Assembly: GCA_900100475.1 (NCBI GenBank)
Contig: FMTU01000008.1
Location: 5,984 to 69,983 of the forward strand
Direction of reading: 5' to 3'
DNA from: Sphingobium faniae
GTDB taxonomy: Bacteria > Pseudomonadota > Alphaproteobacteria > Sphingomonadales > Sphingomonadaceae
Length of the DNA: 64,000 bases
Within the stretch, counting starts at the first letter, position 1, and the number at the start of each line of letters is the position of its first letter. The notes below the pieces were generated by a model that was given only the letters and a program-made list of their open reading frames with translations, did not search any database and had not been told where the DNA came from. Of the stretch, positions 1 through 9,900 are shown in pieces. Position numbers and translations under genes: made by a program.

Positions 1-210
1 GATGCGGATGCTGATGCGGATGCCGACGCCGATGCTGACGCGGACGCCGACGCTGACGCTGATGCGGATGCGGATGCTGACGCCGATGCGGACGCGGACG
101 CCGATGCCGACGCTGACGCTGACGCTGATGCCGACGCCGATGCGGACGCCGATGCGGATGCCGACGCTGACGCTGACGCCGATGCCGACGCTGATGCCGA
201 CGCCGACGCT
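1..210 (+). repeat. (Asp-Ala)35 coding tandem repeat, 6-bp unit GAYGCN
   Basis: Seventy consecutive codons alternate Asp (GAT or GAC) and Ala (GCN), ending at a Gln codon at 211. Third positions vary freely while the amino acids never do, so the tract is held by selection on protein and not by recent slippage of one 6-mer. The tract runs off the left edge, so its full length is unknown. Confidence 0.95.
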
Positions 211-2037
211 CAGGATGACTATGCACGTGCTGAGCTGAACATCGAACCAGCGCTGTCAGGACATGATGACAAGTCGGACACTGCTTTGATTCTTCTCGAC
301 CTTGGTGGATTGACTCAGGCGATCTTTGACAGTGCGCCGCGCGTCAGTTTCACAGTGCAGGAGAACCATTCAGCTGACGCTACATTTGAAGTGTCAACGA
401 ACGGATTGCTGGGCCTGTTCAATGGCGCGGAGGCGCTTGTCCAGGTCAAGGATGCTTCAGGCAATTGGACCAACATGACCTCTATCGGTCAGAATGGTCT
501 TATCGACCTGGTGTATCTTGGCGGGGAAAAGGCAAGTATCACCTTTAATGATCTGCCTGCCGGCGAATATCGCATCATGGGTGCGGCCACTGGCATTACC
601 GGGCTCACCTTGGTCAACGTCAAGGCTGCGATTGACTATTTCGATCATACCACCGTTGGTGGCTATGATGCTGAGTCCGTCAGCGGCAATGTCACCGACA
701 ATGATGCACCGGGAACGACCGTAACGGAAGTGAACGGTGTCACGGTCCCGGACGGTGGCAGTGAAACCATCCACGGCGCTTATGGTGACCTCATCATCAA
801 TTCCGATGGCAGCTACACCTACACGCCGAATGACACGAGCGGTTCGGGCATTGGTCAGGTCGACCAGTTCACCTACACCGTCCAGGATGGTTCCGGCCAA
901 ACCGGCACCGCGACGCTGTATGTGCAGATCGACAGTGATGGTCAGGGCCTGATCTGGTCGGAAGATCTGACGCAGTCGGCAACTCTCGAGATGAACGCAA
1001 CTGACAATGGCGGCAACGCTGTTATCGACAGCGCTTACCTCGTGGAGTCTGGTGGTCCGAGCGGGTCCGGTACGGCTTCCGTTGCTGGCGGCTTTGGCAG
1101 TACCAGTGCTACGGTCACAAGGACCTTCACCGTTGGGGAAAATGAACAGGCAAGCATAAAATTCACTGCCAGTTCCCCCGATGTTGGTCAGGTTGCTGGC
1201 GGTATTGATACCGTCAATGATAAGCTGACCGTGACAATTGATGGGCCTGATGGTTATCATCAAGTTCTGACAGGTGCGGGTGGTGCACTCCTTGGCATTG
1301 GTGGCTTGGGTATCGATCAGATACTTAGTGACTTGGGTGCAGGCAGCTATACTGTCACTGCATCGTACACCACGCCTACACGGCCAACGTTCGGCGGCAC
1401 ACTGTCCCTCTCGTTCGCGGGGCAATCTGTCACCCATCTTGACGAGTTCGTCACCAACGGCACCCATCCGGCGACGGGGAATGTGCTGGCGGATGACACG
1501 CTCGGTTCCTCCTACACCAAGTTCCTGGTGGACGATGGCACCGGCACTTTCGTCAAGGTGGACAATGGTACAACGATCGAAGGCGACCATGGGACGCTGA
1601 CCATTAATTCCGATGGCAGCTACTCGTACCAGCCGCATTCGGATCTCGGGGATATCAACGGGGTGGATGAATTCGCCTACCGCCTCGAACATCCGAATGG
1701 GACGGTCGAGGAGGCATCCCTGGATATCTCGATCGGCCATGGCGATGGGCCGTATGATCCGCCCGTCGCAATGCTGTTGGCGGACTCGATCGAGTTCGAC
1801 GACGGCCACGCCGACGATGGTCAGTCCGACCATCCGACGCACCATGATGACGATGGTGGCAGCGACGTCGATTATCTGCTCGAAAGCAATGATGGCGATG
1901 TCGATCTGGATGCTCTGGGTGTGCCGCAAGGCCATGACACCTCGATCATTCCGGATGCCGACACGGGAAGCGACGATCCGCTCCACTATGCGGATACGGT
2001 CACGCTCCCCGAGGATGATGTCGACAGCCACATCTAG
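1..2037 (+). CDS. Giant T1SS-exported adhesin-like protein, C-terminal part (5' end outside window)
   Basis: The frame is open from base 1 to the stop at 2035-2037, giving 678 visible residues; the start lies to the left. Residues 1-70 are a pure Asp-Ala dipeptide tract. Two VCBS/Ig-like beta modules follow, at about 211-315 and 478-578, both carrying the typical run LxINSDGSYxYxP. The last 100 residues are Asp/His-rich, with the acidic character usual for RTX-type and Bap/Lap-type substrates, and may hold the uncleaved C-terminal export signal. A strong terminator and then TolC, ABC and HlyD genes follow, so this is very probably their substrate, acting at the cell surface or in the biofilm matrix. 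A TTG at 286 is an in-frame internal codon and not the real start. No enzymatic motif is seen. Confidence 0.85.
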   Translation, partial: DADADADADADADADADADADADADADADADADADADADADADADADADADADADADADADADADADADAQDDYARAELNIEPALSGHDDKSDTALILLDLGGLTQAIFDSAPRVSFTVQENHSADATFEVSTNGLLGLFNGAEALVQVKDASGNWTNMTSIGQNGLIDLVYLGGEKASITFNDLPAGEYRIMGAATGITGLTLVNVKAAIDYFDHTTVGGYDAESVSGNVTDNDAPGTTVTEVNGVTVPDGGSETIHGAYGDLIINSDGSYTYTPNDTSGSGIGQVDQFTYTVQDGSGQTGTATLYVQIDSDGQGLIWSEDLTQSATLEMNATDNGGNAVIDSAYLVESGGPSGSGTASVAGGFGSTSATVTRTFTVGENEQASIKFTASSPDVGQVAGGIDTVNDKLTVTIDGPDGYHQVLTGAGGALLGIGGLGIDQILSDLGAGSYTVTASYTTPTRPTFGGTLSLSFAGQSVTHLDEFVTNGTHPATGNVLADDTLGSSYTKFLVDDGTGTFVKVDNGTTIEGDHGTLTINSDGSYSYQPHSDLGDINGVDEFAYRLEHPNGTVEEASLDISIGHGDGPYDPPVAMLLADSIEFDDGHADDGQSDHPTHHDDDGGSDVDYLLESNDGDVDLDALGVPQGHDTSIIPDADTGSDDPLHYADTVTLPEDDVDSHI

Positions 2038-2064
2038 GCTCTCGGTCTTTTGACCGAAACTTTG

Positions 2065-2096
2065 GGAGTGCCGGGTCGACGCCCGGCACTCCTTTT
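2065..2096 (+). terminator. Strong Rho-independent terminator after the adhesin gene
   Basis: An 11-bp perfect stem (2065-2075 with 2082-2092) with a 6-nt loop is followed by TTTT. It lies 28 bases after the adhesin stop codon and 33 bases before the TolC-like start. It probably ends or attenuates the adhesin transcript, lowering expression of the export and ligase genes relative to the substrate. Confidence 0.85.
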
Positions 2097-2128
2097 CTCC
2101 CAAAAACAAGCAGTTTCAAGGACGCCTG

Positions 2129-3481
2129 GTGACAAGGCACAAACCCGCAATTCATTTACCGATGGTCCGCAGGATGTCGTTAATCATGAGCGCCGCCCTG
2201 GTGTCATTCCCAGGGTTCGCCGTCGTCAACGCCCAGGATACAGCGCCTCTACCGACGGGGCAGCAAACAGTTCTCACATTGGAATCGGCCGTGCGAAGCG
2301 CGGTCAAATGGTATCCTTCCATTGATCAGGCCATCGCCGCGCTGTCGGCAAGCGGTCAGGACATCAAGGAAGCCCAGGCAGGATATCGTCCGCAGATCAG
2401 CGCTGGCATCGGACCGAGCATGTCGATCACCGGCGGAACAAGCTGGCGACCACGCGCGACACTGTCAGCCTCGCAAATGCTCTACGATTTCGGCAAGGTC
2501 GGCAGTTCAGTCGAAAGGGCAAGAGCTGCGGAACGGGTCAGCCGGGCTGAACTACTGCTCGCGGTCGACAATCTCTCCCGTAACACTTCTTTCTCGGTCA
2601 TCGAAGCGCAGCGCTATCGCGCGCTTCTGGCCATCGCCCGGGAACAATTGACAAGCCTCGAGGAGATCAACGGGCTGGTGCAGTTGCGCGTCCGGCGCGG
2701 CGCCAGTACTCGTTCCGATGGATCCCAGGCGGAAGCGCGCATTGAGGCGGCACGCGCGACTATATTGCAGATCACCGCCGAAGTGCAGCGCTGGGAGAGC
2801 AATCTGCGCTATCTCGTCGGCTGGGAAGGACGCCTGGACGTTGCTCCCGAAGTGCCAGACTGGCTGGAACGGACATGTCGGGTTCGTGAACCCGATTGGA
2901 ACCAGCTTCCTTCGGTCATGCAATCGGTCGCCAAACGCGATGAAGCGCAGGCCGCCTATCGCGGCGCCCGCGCCGCCAGCCTCCCTACCGTGTCCATGGG
3001 CGCAGATATCGACACCAATCTGCGCGATCCATTTGCCCAACGCAACGACGTGACCGTCGGCATCACGGTTTCAAGCAGCCTTTATCAGGGCGGCGCACGT
3101 AAAGCGCGGGAGAGCGCCTCTTTTCACATGCTGGAATCGGCCGATGCGGCGCTCAAGGCCGCGCGCCTCGAGGCCGACCGGACACTGGCCGAAAACCGCG
3201 AACAGATCGACAGCCTGACCGAGCGTTTCAACACGCTCGGCAAGCGCCGGGCCGATATGGAAGAAACCGGCACGCTCTATCGACTGCAATATTTCCAGCT
3301 GGGAACCAGGACTTTGCTGGACCTGCTCAATGCCCAACAGGAATATCACCAGACACGCTTCGATGAAGTGAATGCGGTGCATGACATGCGCCGCCTCAAT
3401 GTCGATTGTCTCTATTACAGCGGCGCCTTGCGCGATGCTTACGCGCTGACCGGCACCGTAGTGCGGGGGGTAACTCTATGA
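2129..3481 (+). CDS. TolC family outer membrane channel of a type I secretion system
   Basis: 450 aa, the usual size for TolC-like proteins. The N-terminus carries a signal peptide (Leu/Ala-rich core ending near VVNAQ). The body holds the repeated helical segments of outer membrane efflux proteins, including the C-terminal run LGTRTLLDLLNAQQEY. The protein should form the outer membrane exit duct for the adhesin. A GTG at 2129 preceded by AAGGA at about 2118 is taken as start; an ATG at 2162 would give an equally plausible but shorter signal peptide. The stop overlaps the ABC exporter start as ATGA, implying translational coupling. Confidence 0.9.
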   Translation: MTRHKPAIHLPMVRRMSLIMSAALVSFPGFAVVNAQDTAPLPTGQQTVLTLESAVRSAVKWYPSIDQAIAALSASGQDIKEAQAGYRPQISAGIGPSMSITGGTSWRPRATLSASQMLYDFGKVGSSVERARAAERVSRAELLLAVDNLSRNTSFSVIEAQRYRALLAIAREQLTSLEEINGLVQLRVRRGASTRSDGSQAEARIEAARATILQITAEVQRWESNLRYLVGWEGRLDVAPEVPDWLERTCRVREPDWNQLPSVMQSVAKRDEAQAAYRGARAASLPTVSMGADIDTNLRDPFAQRNDVTVGITVSSSLYQGGARKARESASFHMLESADAALKAARLEADRTLAENREQIDSLTERFNTLGKRRADMEETGTLYRLQYFQLGTRTLLDLLNAQQEYHQTRFDEVNAVHDMRRLNVDCLYYSGALRDAYALTGTVVRGVTL

Positions 3482-5694
3482 CCGAAATGTCTGCATCCAT
3501 CGCATTGCCAAAACAAGGGGACACGTCGTCGCCCTCACCGCTTGCGCGTTCAATCCCTGTCGAGAACTGGGTCTCGGCCCTACGGGTCGTGGCCGACTAT
3601 TATGGCCTTTCCATGTCAACCCAGGCAGCAACGCTCTCGGGTCAATGGGATGTCAATGAGAACGAGACGGAACGGCTCCGCAATGTCGCGCGCAGGCTTG
3701 GGTTAAGAGTCCGGTTCGACGATCCTCACGGCTTCGACCTGACGGCATCCAGCTGGCGCTTGCCTCTCGTATTGGAATTGCGGGACTGCCAGATCGTCGT
3801 CGTGCGCTCGCTGGACGAACGCGGCGGCGCACATTGTGTTCTCGTCGGTGATCAGGGCCTCGAAACCACGCTTCCGATCATGGAAATGCTCGATGGCCTG
3901 CGTCGGGTTCTCATTCTGAGGCCCGCTCGCCAGGCTGCGGACGCCCGGGTCGATGCCTATATCGAACCTTTTGACAGCCAGTGGCTTCGTAAGATCGTGG
4001 TCCGGGATCTGCGACCCTATGGTCATGTGCTGTTGGGGTCGCTGATCGCCAATATTCTGACGCTGTCGGGCATTCTGTTTTCCATGCAGGTTTACGACCG
4101 GGTGGTGCCGTCCGGCTCTTTTCCGACGCTCTACATCCTGTTCAGCGGCGTGGTGCTGGCGATCGCGCTCGGGTTCCTGTTGCGGCGGGCACGCACCAGC
4201 ATCATCGACAAGCTGGGCAAGCGCGCTGACATTCGCCTGTCCGATCAGGTCTTCGGCCATGCGCTCAGAGTTCGCAATCAGGCGCGGCCCACCTCGACCG
4301 GTTCCTTCATCTCCCAATTGCGCGAGCTCGAACAGGTACGCGAAATGCTGACCTCGACCACGGTCGGGGCGCTCGCGGACATTCCTTTCTTCCTCATCTT
4401 CCTTGTGATCTTCTGGTATCTCGGAGGTATTATGGTGCTGGTCCCGATCGGCGCCTTCATCCTGCTCGTCGTACCTGGGCTGTTGGCCCAGAGGAAACTG
4501 CGCACCTATGCGCGAGAGGCGATGCGGGAGTCCTCGCTGCGGAATGCCCTGCTGATCGAGACGATCCAGGGCATTGAAGATATCAAGATGCTGCAGGCCG
4601 AAGAACGCTTCCAGCGTCAATGGAATCACTATAATGCAGTGACCGGCGAGGCGCAGCTGAAGCTGCGGGAAGTGACGAATAATCTGACGACCTGGTCCGC
4701 TAAAGTGCGCGGTGGGACCTACGCATCCACCGTGTTCTTTGGCGCTCCGCTCGTGATGGCGGGCGATATCACAACGGGAACTCTGGTCGGTTTGTCCATG
4801 CTGGGCGCACGCATGATGTCTCCCATGGCACGCGTCACCTCGATCATGAGCCGCCTTCAACAAGCCCGCGTGGGCATTAACAGCCTCAACGCCATCATGA
4901 AATTGCCGGTCGACCATCCCGAACGGGAAAGTCGGATTCACAGACCCGTGATCAACGGGAATTACCAGCTCAACGATGCAGTCCTCCGCTACGGTGATGA
5001 CACCTCTCCCATTGCATTCGAAGCACGCAAGCTACGTATCGCACCTGGCGAGAAAGTCGCCCTGCTCGGCCGCAACGGTGCCGGCAAGTCGACACTGATC
5101 CAGGCGCTTTCCGGTTTGTTGGAACCTTCGGCCGGGGAAGTCCTGCTCGATGACGTCGCGCTCGCCCATATCGATCCGGCGGACGTCAGGCGCAACGTGG
5201 GCATGCTGACCCAGACGGCCCGTCTGTTCCATGGCACCGTCCGAGAAAATCTCCTGCTCGGCGCGCCACAGGCTTCGGGCGACGACATTCTTGCGGCGCT
5301 GACGATGGTCGGCGCGGAGGGTTTCATCCGCCGCCTGCCCAAGGGGCTCGATCATGTCATTCTCGAAGGTGGTAATGGGCTGTCGGGCGGGCAGAAGCAG
5401 GCCCTTTTACTCGCGCGACTCATCATCCGCAATCCCTCCGTGGTCCTGCTCGATGAGCCCACGGCCGCAATGGACGAGGCGACCGAGCGTCAATTCATCG
5501 CACACTTCGGCGCATGGTGTCGCGGGCGAACCCTGGTTGTCGCAACCCATCGCACACGAGTGCTCGATCTGGTTGATCGCCTGATCGTGATCGATGGCGG
5601 AAAAGTCCTGCGGGACGGTCCGCGCGATCAGGTCCTCAAAGGTGGAGGCACCCCGCGCAAAGCTGCTCCCGCAGCGCAGACCGGGATGAACTGA
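3478..5694 (+). CDS. Type I secretion ABC transporter, permease/ATPase with degenerate C39-like domain
   Basis: 738 aa. Residues about 20-150 form a peptidase-C39-like domain in which the usual catalytic Cys position reads ENWVSAL, with no Cys; it should bind substrate and not cleave it, as in HlyB/LapB-type exporters of RTX and adhesin proteins. Transmembrane segments follow at about 165-440. The ATPase has Walker A GRNGAGKST (about 530), signature LSGGQKQ (about 635), Walker B VVLLDEP (about 655) and the switch His in VATHRTR. It would sit in the inner membrane with the adjacent HlyD and TolC proteins. The start at 3478 overlaps the TolC stop; an in-frame upstream ATG at 3406 lies deep inside tolC and was not used. 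Confidence 0.93.
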   Translation: MTEMSASIALPKQGDTSSPSPLARSIPVENWVSALRVVADYYGLSMSTQAATLSGQWDVNENETERLRNVARRLGLRVRFDDPHGFDLTASSWRLPLVLELRDCQIVVVRSLDERGGAHCVLVGDQGLETTLPIMEMLDGLRRVLILRPARQAADARVDAYIEPFDSQWLRKIVVRDLRPYGHVLLGSLIANILTLSGILFSMQVYDRVVPSGSFPTLYILFSGVVLAIALGFLLRRARTSIIDKLGKRADIRLSDQVFGHALRVRNQARPTSTGSFISQLRELEQVREMLTSTTVGALADIPFFLIFLVIFWYLGGIMVLVPIGAFILLVVPGLLAQRKLRTYAREAMRESSLRNALLIETIQGIEDIKMLQAEERFQRQWNHYNAVTGEAQLKLREVTNNLTTWSAKVRGGTYASTVFFGAPLVMAGDITTGTLVGLSMLGARMMSPMARVTSIMSRLQQARVGINSLNAIMKLPVDHPERESRIHRPVINGNYQLNDAVLRYGDDTSPIAFEARKLRIAPGEKVALLGRNGAGKSTLIQALSGLLEPSAGEVLLDDVALAHIDPADVRRNVGMLTQTARLFHGTVRENLLLGAPQASGDDILAALTMVGAEGFIRRLPKGLDHVILEGGNGLSGGQKQALLLARLIIRNPSVVLLDEPTAAMDEATERQFIAHFGAWCRGRTLVVATHRTRVLDLVDRLIVIDGGKVLRDGPRDQVLKGGGTPRKAAPAAQTGMN

Positions 5695-5697
5695 AGT

Positions 5698-6957
5698 ATG
5701 ATGGACAAACAAAATGACGGCGGCTGGCGCAGGTTGCTTGCCCGGACCGGAATATCCGACCGTTTCAAGATCACCGCCGGAAACCATGATGCAAGTCTAG
5801 TTTTTGGGGAAGAAGATGATGTTGGCCTCAGCCGATCAAAGCGCGTCGTGGCGCTTATCTGCGTCGGCCTCGCGGCCTTCCTTGTATGGGCGTGGTTTGC
5901 CGATCTCGACGAAGTGGCCACCGGGTCGGGCCGCGTGGTGCCCACCATGCGCGAACAGATCATCCAGTCGCTGGAAGGCGGCATTCTTGCCGACCTCAGG
6001 GTCCGGCAGGACGATATCGTTCAGCCAGGCCAGATACTGGCCCGGCTCGATCCGACCTTGACCGAATCCAATGTCGATGAGTCCACTGCCAAATATCGTG
6101 CTGCGTTGGCGAGTTCGGCGCGGCTCACCGCGGAGGTCAATGGTACGGCTCTTACCTTCCCCAAGGATTTGAAGGGTAATCTCGACCTGATCTCTCAGGA
6201 AACCCGGCTTTATCAGAGCCGGCGAGACAGCGTCGCCGAATCCGTCCGCTGGCTCCAGGAAGCCCTGGCCCAGACCCGTTCCGAGCTCAAGATCACGGAA
6301 TCGCTGGTCCCCGTCGGCGCCGCAAGCAATGTCGAGGTCTTGCGGCTTCGGCAGAAGGTCGCGGACCTTGAGCTTCGAAAATCCGATCTGCAGTCCCAAT
6401 ACATGGTCGCCGCGCGCGAGGAACTCGCCAAAGCGAATGCTGACATCGAAACGCTCTCGGCGACCATCAAGGGACGTACCGATTCCCTTTCCCGCCTGAC
6501 ATTGCGTTCGCCCGTGCGGGGTATCGTCAAGAATATCGAGGTATCCACCAAAGGCGGCGTGATACCGCCAGGCGGGCAGTTGATGCAAATCATCCCGCTC
6601 GATGACCAATTATTGATCGAGGCGCGAATGTCGCCGCGGGACATTGCATTCATTCATCCCGGCCAGAGGGCGACTGTCAAGATAACCGCCTATGATTATG
6701 CTATTTATGGCGGTCTCGATGGGAAAGTGTCCAGCATCTCCCCCGACACGATCCAGGATGAAGTAAAACGAGACGAATATTATTATCGTGTCTTTGTCCG
6801 CACGCAGACCAACGCGCTCATCAATAAAAACGGCAAGCGTTTTCCGATCGTCCCCGGAATGGTTGCCACTGTTGATGTGCATACCGGTAGCAAGACGGTC
6901 CTCGACTACCTTCTCAAGCCGATGAACCGCGCCCGAGAGGCGCTTCGCGAACGATGA
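5698..6957 (+). CDS. HlyD family periplasmic adaptor of the type I secretion system
   Basis: 419 aa. A cytoplasmic N-terminus of about 40 residues, one membrane helix (about 42-62, VALICVGLAAFLVWAWF), a biotinyl-lipoyl-like half with GSGRVVPTxREQIIQSLEGG, a long helical hairpin (about 130-290) and a C-terminal beta region with LRSPVRGIVKNI give the standard membrane-fusion-protein layout. It should bridge the ABC exporter and TolC. It starts 3 bases after the ABC stop (a second ATG follows at 5701) and its own stop overlaps the next gene as ATGA, tying the exporter to the downstream ligase genes. Confidence 0.92.
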   Translation: MMDKQNDGGWRRLLARTGISDRFKITAGNHDASLVFGEEDDVGLSRSKRVVALICVGLAAFLVWAWFADLDEVATGSGRVVPTMREQIIQSLEGGILADLRVRQDDIVQPGQILARLDPTLTESNVDESTAKYRAALASSARLTAEVNGTALTFPKDLKGNLDLISQETRLYQSRRDSVAESVRWLQEALAQTRSELKITESLVPVGAASNVEVLRLRQKVADLELRKSDLQSQYMVAAREELAKANADIETLSATIKGRTDSLSRLTLRSPVRGIVKNIEVSTKGGVIPPGGQLMQIIPLDDQLLIEARMSPRDIAFIHPGQRATVKITAYDYAIYGGLDGKVSSISPDTIQDEVKRDEYYYRVFVRTQTNALINKNGKRFPIVPGMVATVDVHTGSKTVLDYLLKPMNRAREALRER

Positions 6958-9900
6958 CCCGGATCATACCCCCTTCAGTGCACGGGCATGCTCCCCGCGC
7001 AAAATCCGATGAGATTGACATGACCGATAATCCGATTTCCCTGCTGATGCAGTCCGTTTACGATCGACTGAAGGAGGCTGCCGTTCCCGTGGGCCAGGCG
7101 GGGTCAGAATATATTCTCTTCTTTTCTTTTACCGACACCCACAAGCGAGCCCGCGTTGAGACCTATCGCGGATCGACCTTTGACGACGCCTGGCGAAGGG
7201 GCGTCTCACGATTGGACCGGATAACGCGGAAGAATCCAAACACGATCCGCTGGCTGCGCGTCGATCTCATTGACGGCATCCGACACAACGATTGGGGAAC
7301 GCTCAAACAGCAACTCACTCAGGTGAAGCGGAACTATTGTCGGCAGGGAATTTCGCTCGATCCCAATTGCCGCCATGCTTTCCTCGAAACTGAAATCAAC
7401 GCAAACGCCATGTTCTATGGCGGCCCCAAATATCCGCATTGCGTGGTGAACGAGAAGAATTTCCAGCGCTATGCACGGTTGCGCCACGGCCTTGCCGGCG
7501 TGGACTTCAGCGATGCGACATCAGTCTGGATGTTCTCCTCGCGCGGCTTCTTCATTGATCTGGAGAAACGCGATGCAGTGCATGAGATTGCGGGACCAGG
7601 CAGGTCGGCTGGCCGACGTATTATCGATACACTGGATGAGGATATCCTAACTGAACTGCTCCAAAGCAGCAGCTCGTTCCTCGCGGGACAGGTTGGGGAG
7701 GATGGTCGCTTCATCTATGGCTGGCATCCCTGTTTCGACCGGGAAATCCCGGCCTACAACGCCCTTCGCCATGCGAGCACCACCTATGCCATGATAGAGG
7801 CATGGGAAGTGACGCGGGATGCAAGGCTGTGGGCGGCGATAGACCGGTCGCTAGGCTGGCTATGCCACGAAGCGATCCGTACCGCTACGCTCCCTAACGG
7901 CACCGAAGCGGCGTTCCTTGTTGATGTTGGCAATGAAATCAAGCTTGGTGCCAATGCAGTGGCTATCCTCGCCTTCACGCGTCATGCTGCCGTGACCGGC
8001 TGCATCGATAATCTTCCTTTGCTCGAAAAGCTCGCCCTTGGCGTCCAGTATATGCAGCGGAGCCGTGACGGCTCCTTTGTCCATGTTCTCAACTTCCCGG
8101 ATCTCACGCTCAAGGAATCTTTTCGAACCATCTACTATGAAGGCGAAGCTGCGTTCGGCCTGATGCGTCTTTACAGCCTCACAAAGGATGAGCGCTGGCT
8201 AACGACGGTGGAGAAGGCCTTCGAGCATTTCATCGCAAAGGAGCATTGGCGGCATAATGACCATTGGCTGAGTTACTGCGTCAACGAACTCACCCGCTAC
8301 CGTCCCGATGAGCGCTATTTTCGGTTCGGCATCCAGAATGTGAAGGATTATCTGGATTTTATTCTTAATCGGATCACAACGTTCCCGACCTTGCTCGAAT
8401 TGATGATGGCCGCCCAGGCGATGCTGGACCGCATCGAGACGATGCCGGAGATGCGGCATCTGCTGGATGAAATCGATTTGCCCAAGTTCCAACGGGCTCT
8501 CCATTACCGTGCGCGCTACCTTCTGAATGGCCATTTCTGGCCGGAATTGGCGATGTTCTTCGCCAATCCGCAACGCATTGTCGGCTCCTTCTTCATCCGT
8601 CACCACGCTTTCCGTGTCCGTATCGATGATGTTGAACATTATCTTTCAGGCTTGGTCGCCTACCGGTACTATCTATTAAGCAAATCAGCGAAGGCACAGG
8701 AACTGATAGCCGCTCCCCAGAAAAAGGGGCCGGTGTTGGCTTGGGGTGGAGACGTCAATCTCGGCCGCCGGCAGCATTACCGTACCGCTGATCTGGAGGC
8801 AGCAAATATCGTGCGCGTTCCCGCGCTGGCGGCCGCTGACATAGCGGTGGTCAACCTAGAATGCGTGGTCACCACCAAGGGTGAGCAGGGCACGAAAAAG
8901 GGGGAGAATGGTCCCTACTACTATCGTGCCAGGCCGGAGATGGCTTGTCTGCTCTCGCAGGCGGGCGTCGATGTCGTCGCAACGGCGAACAATCATAGCG
9001 GAGATTATGGAGCGGACGCGGTGGTCGATCAGGGCGAATGGCTCGATAGGGCCGGTATCGGCCATGTCGGCACAGGACGCACCGTCGATGAGGCGTTCGC
9101 ACCACTATTCCGCCAAGCCGGTGATCTTACCGTAGCGATCTTCTCGATCGATTCTACCCAGCACCGATTTGCCGCTACCGACGATCGGCCAGGCTCGGCC
9201 TATCTGCCTCCCGAAGCCCCCGGCCTGTGGTGCGAGACAATGACACGTCATATCGCAGCGGCGCGTGAGAAAGCCAATGTAGTCGTCGTAGCCGTGCATT
9301 GGGGCACGAATCTCGTCGAAGAGCCCGACGCCGATGAAATTGCAGTCGGCCACGCTTTGATCGAGGCAGGAGCCGATGCCGTTCTGGGGGCTTCCGCCCA
9401 TGTGCTCCAGGGCGTCGAGATCTATCAGCAGCGACCGATCATTCACGACGCCGGAGATTTATTGTTTGATTCCATCCGCAGCACCGCTTTCGACGCGGGG
9501 CTGTTCTCCCTCGAATTGAGCAACAATGGCGTCGAGCGGGTTGTGTTCACGCCGCTGGCCGGAGGCTTTGGCTTCACCAGGCAGTTGGAAGGGCCAGATG
9601 CGATCGAGGCGATACGGAAGTTTGGCCAGAAATGCGAAACCATGGGTACGCATTTGCAGTGCGCAGTTAACGGAACGGGCATCATCGAGCTGTCTCCGCC
9701 GGTTCGGCGCAGAAAGCCACGCCGTTCCACGAAACCGGCCTCGAATGGCTTGATGACTTCGCCGATTTTGATGGAGTCCGCCTATACGCTGGATGACAGG
9801 TGGCTAGTCGATGATGTGCCCGAAGATGCACGTATCGATCCTGTGCAGTTGGGGCCTTTAACTTTGCTCGGCGTGCGGGTGAAACCAAAGCAGATCCAGC

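Noticed and set aside
1..240. The 6-bp tandem repeat as a CRISPR or non-coding minisatellite
   Set aside because: No spacers exist and the frame is maintained as Asp-Ala into the downstream protein, so it is coding.
457..2109. A 550-codon open frame on the minus strand through the adhesin gene
   Set aside because: It mirrors the codon structure of the plus-strand VCBS-type protein, has no domain of its own and no ribosome site; it is an antisense shadow.
3703..4941. Minus-strand 412-codon frame inside the ABC exporter gene
   Set aside because: The plus strand carries clear ABC transporter motifs here; the antisense product is His/Gln/Asp-rich without family features.
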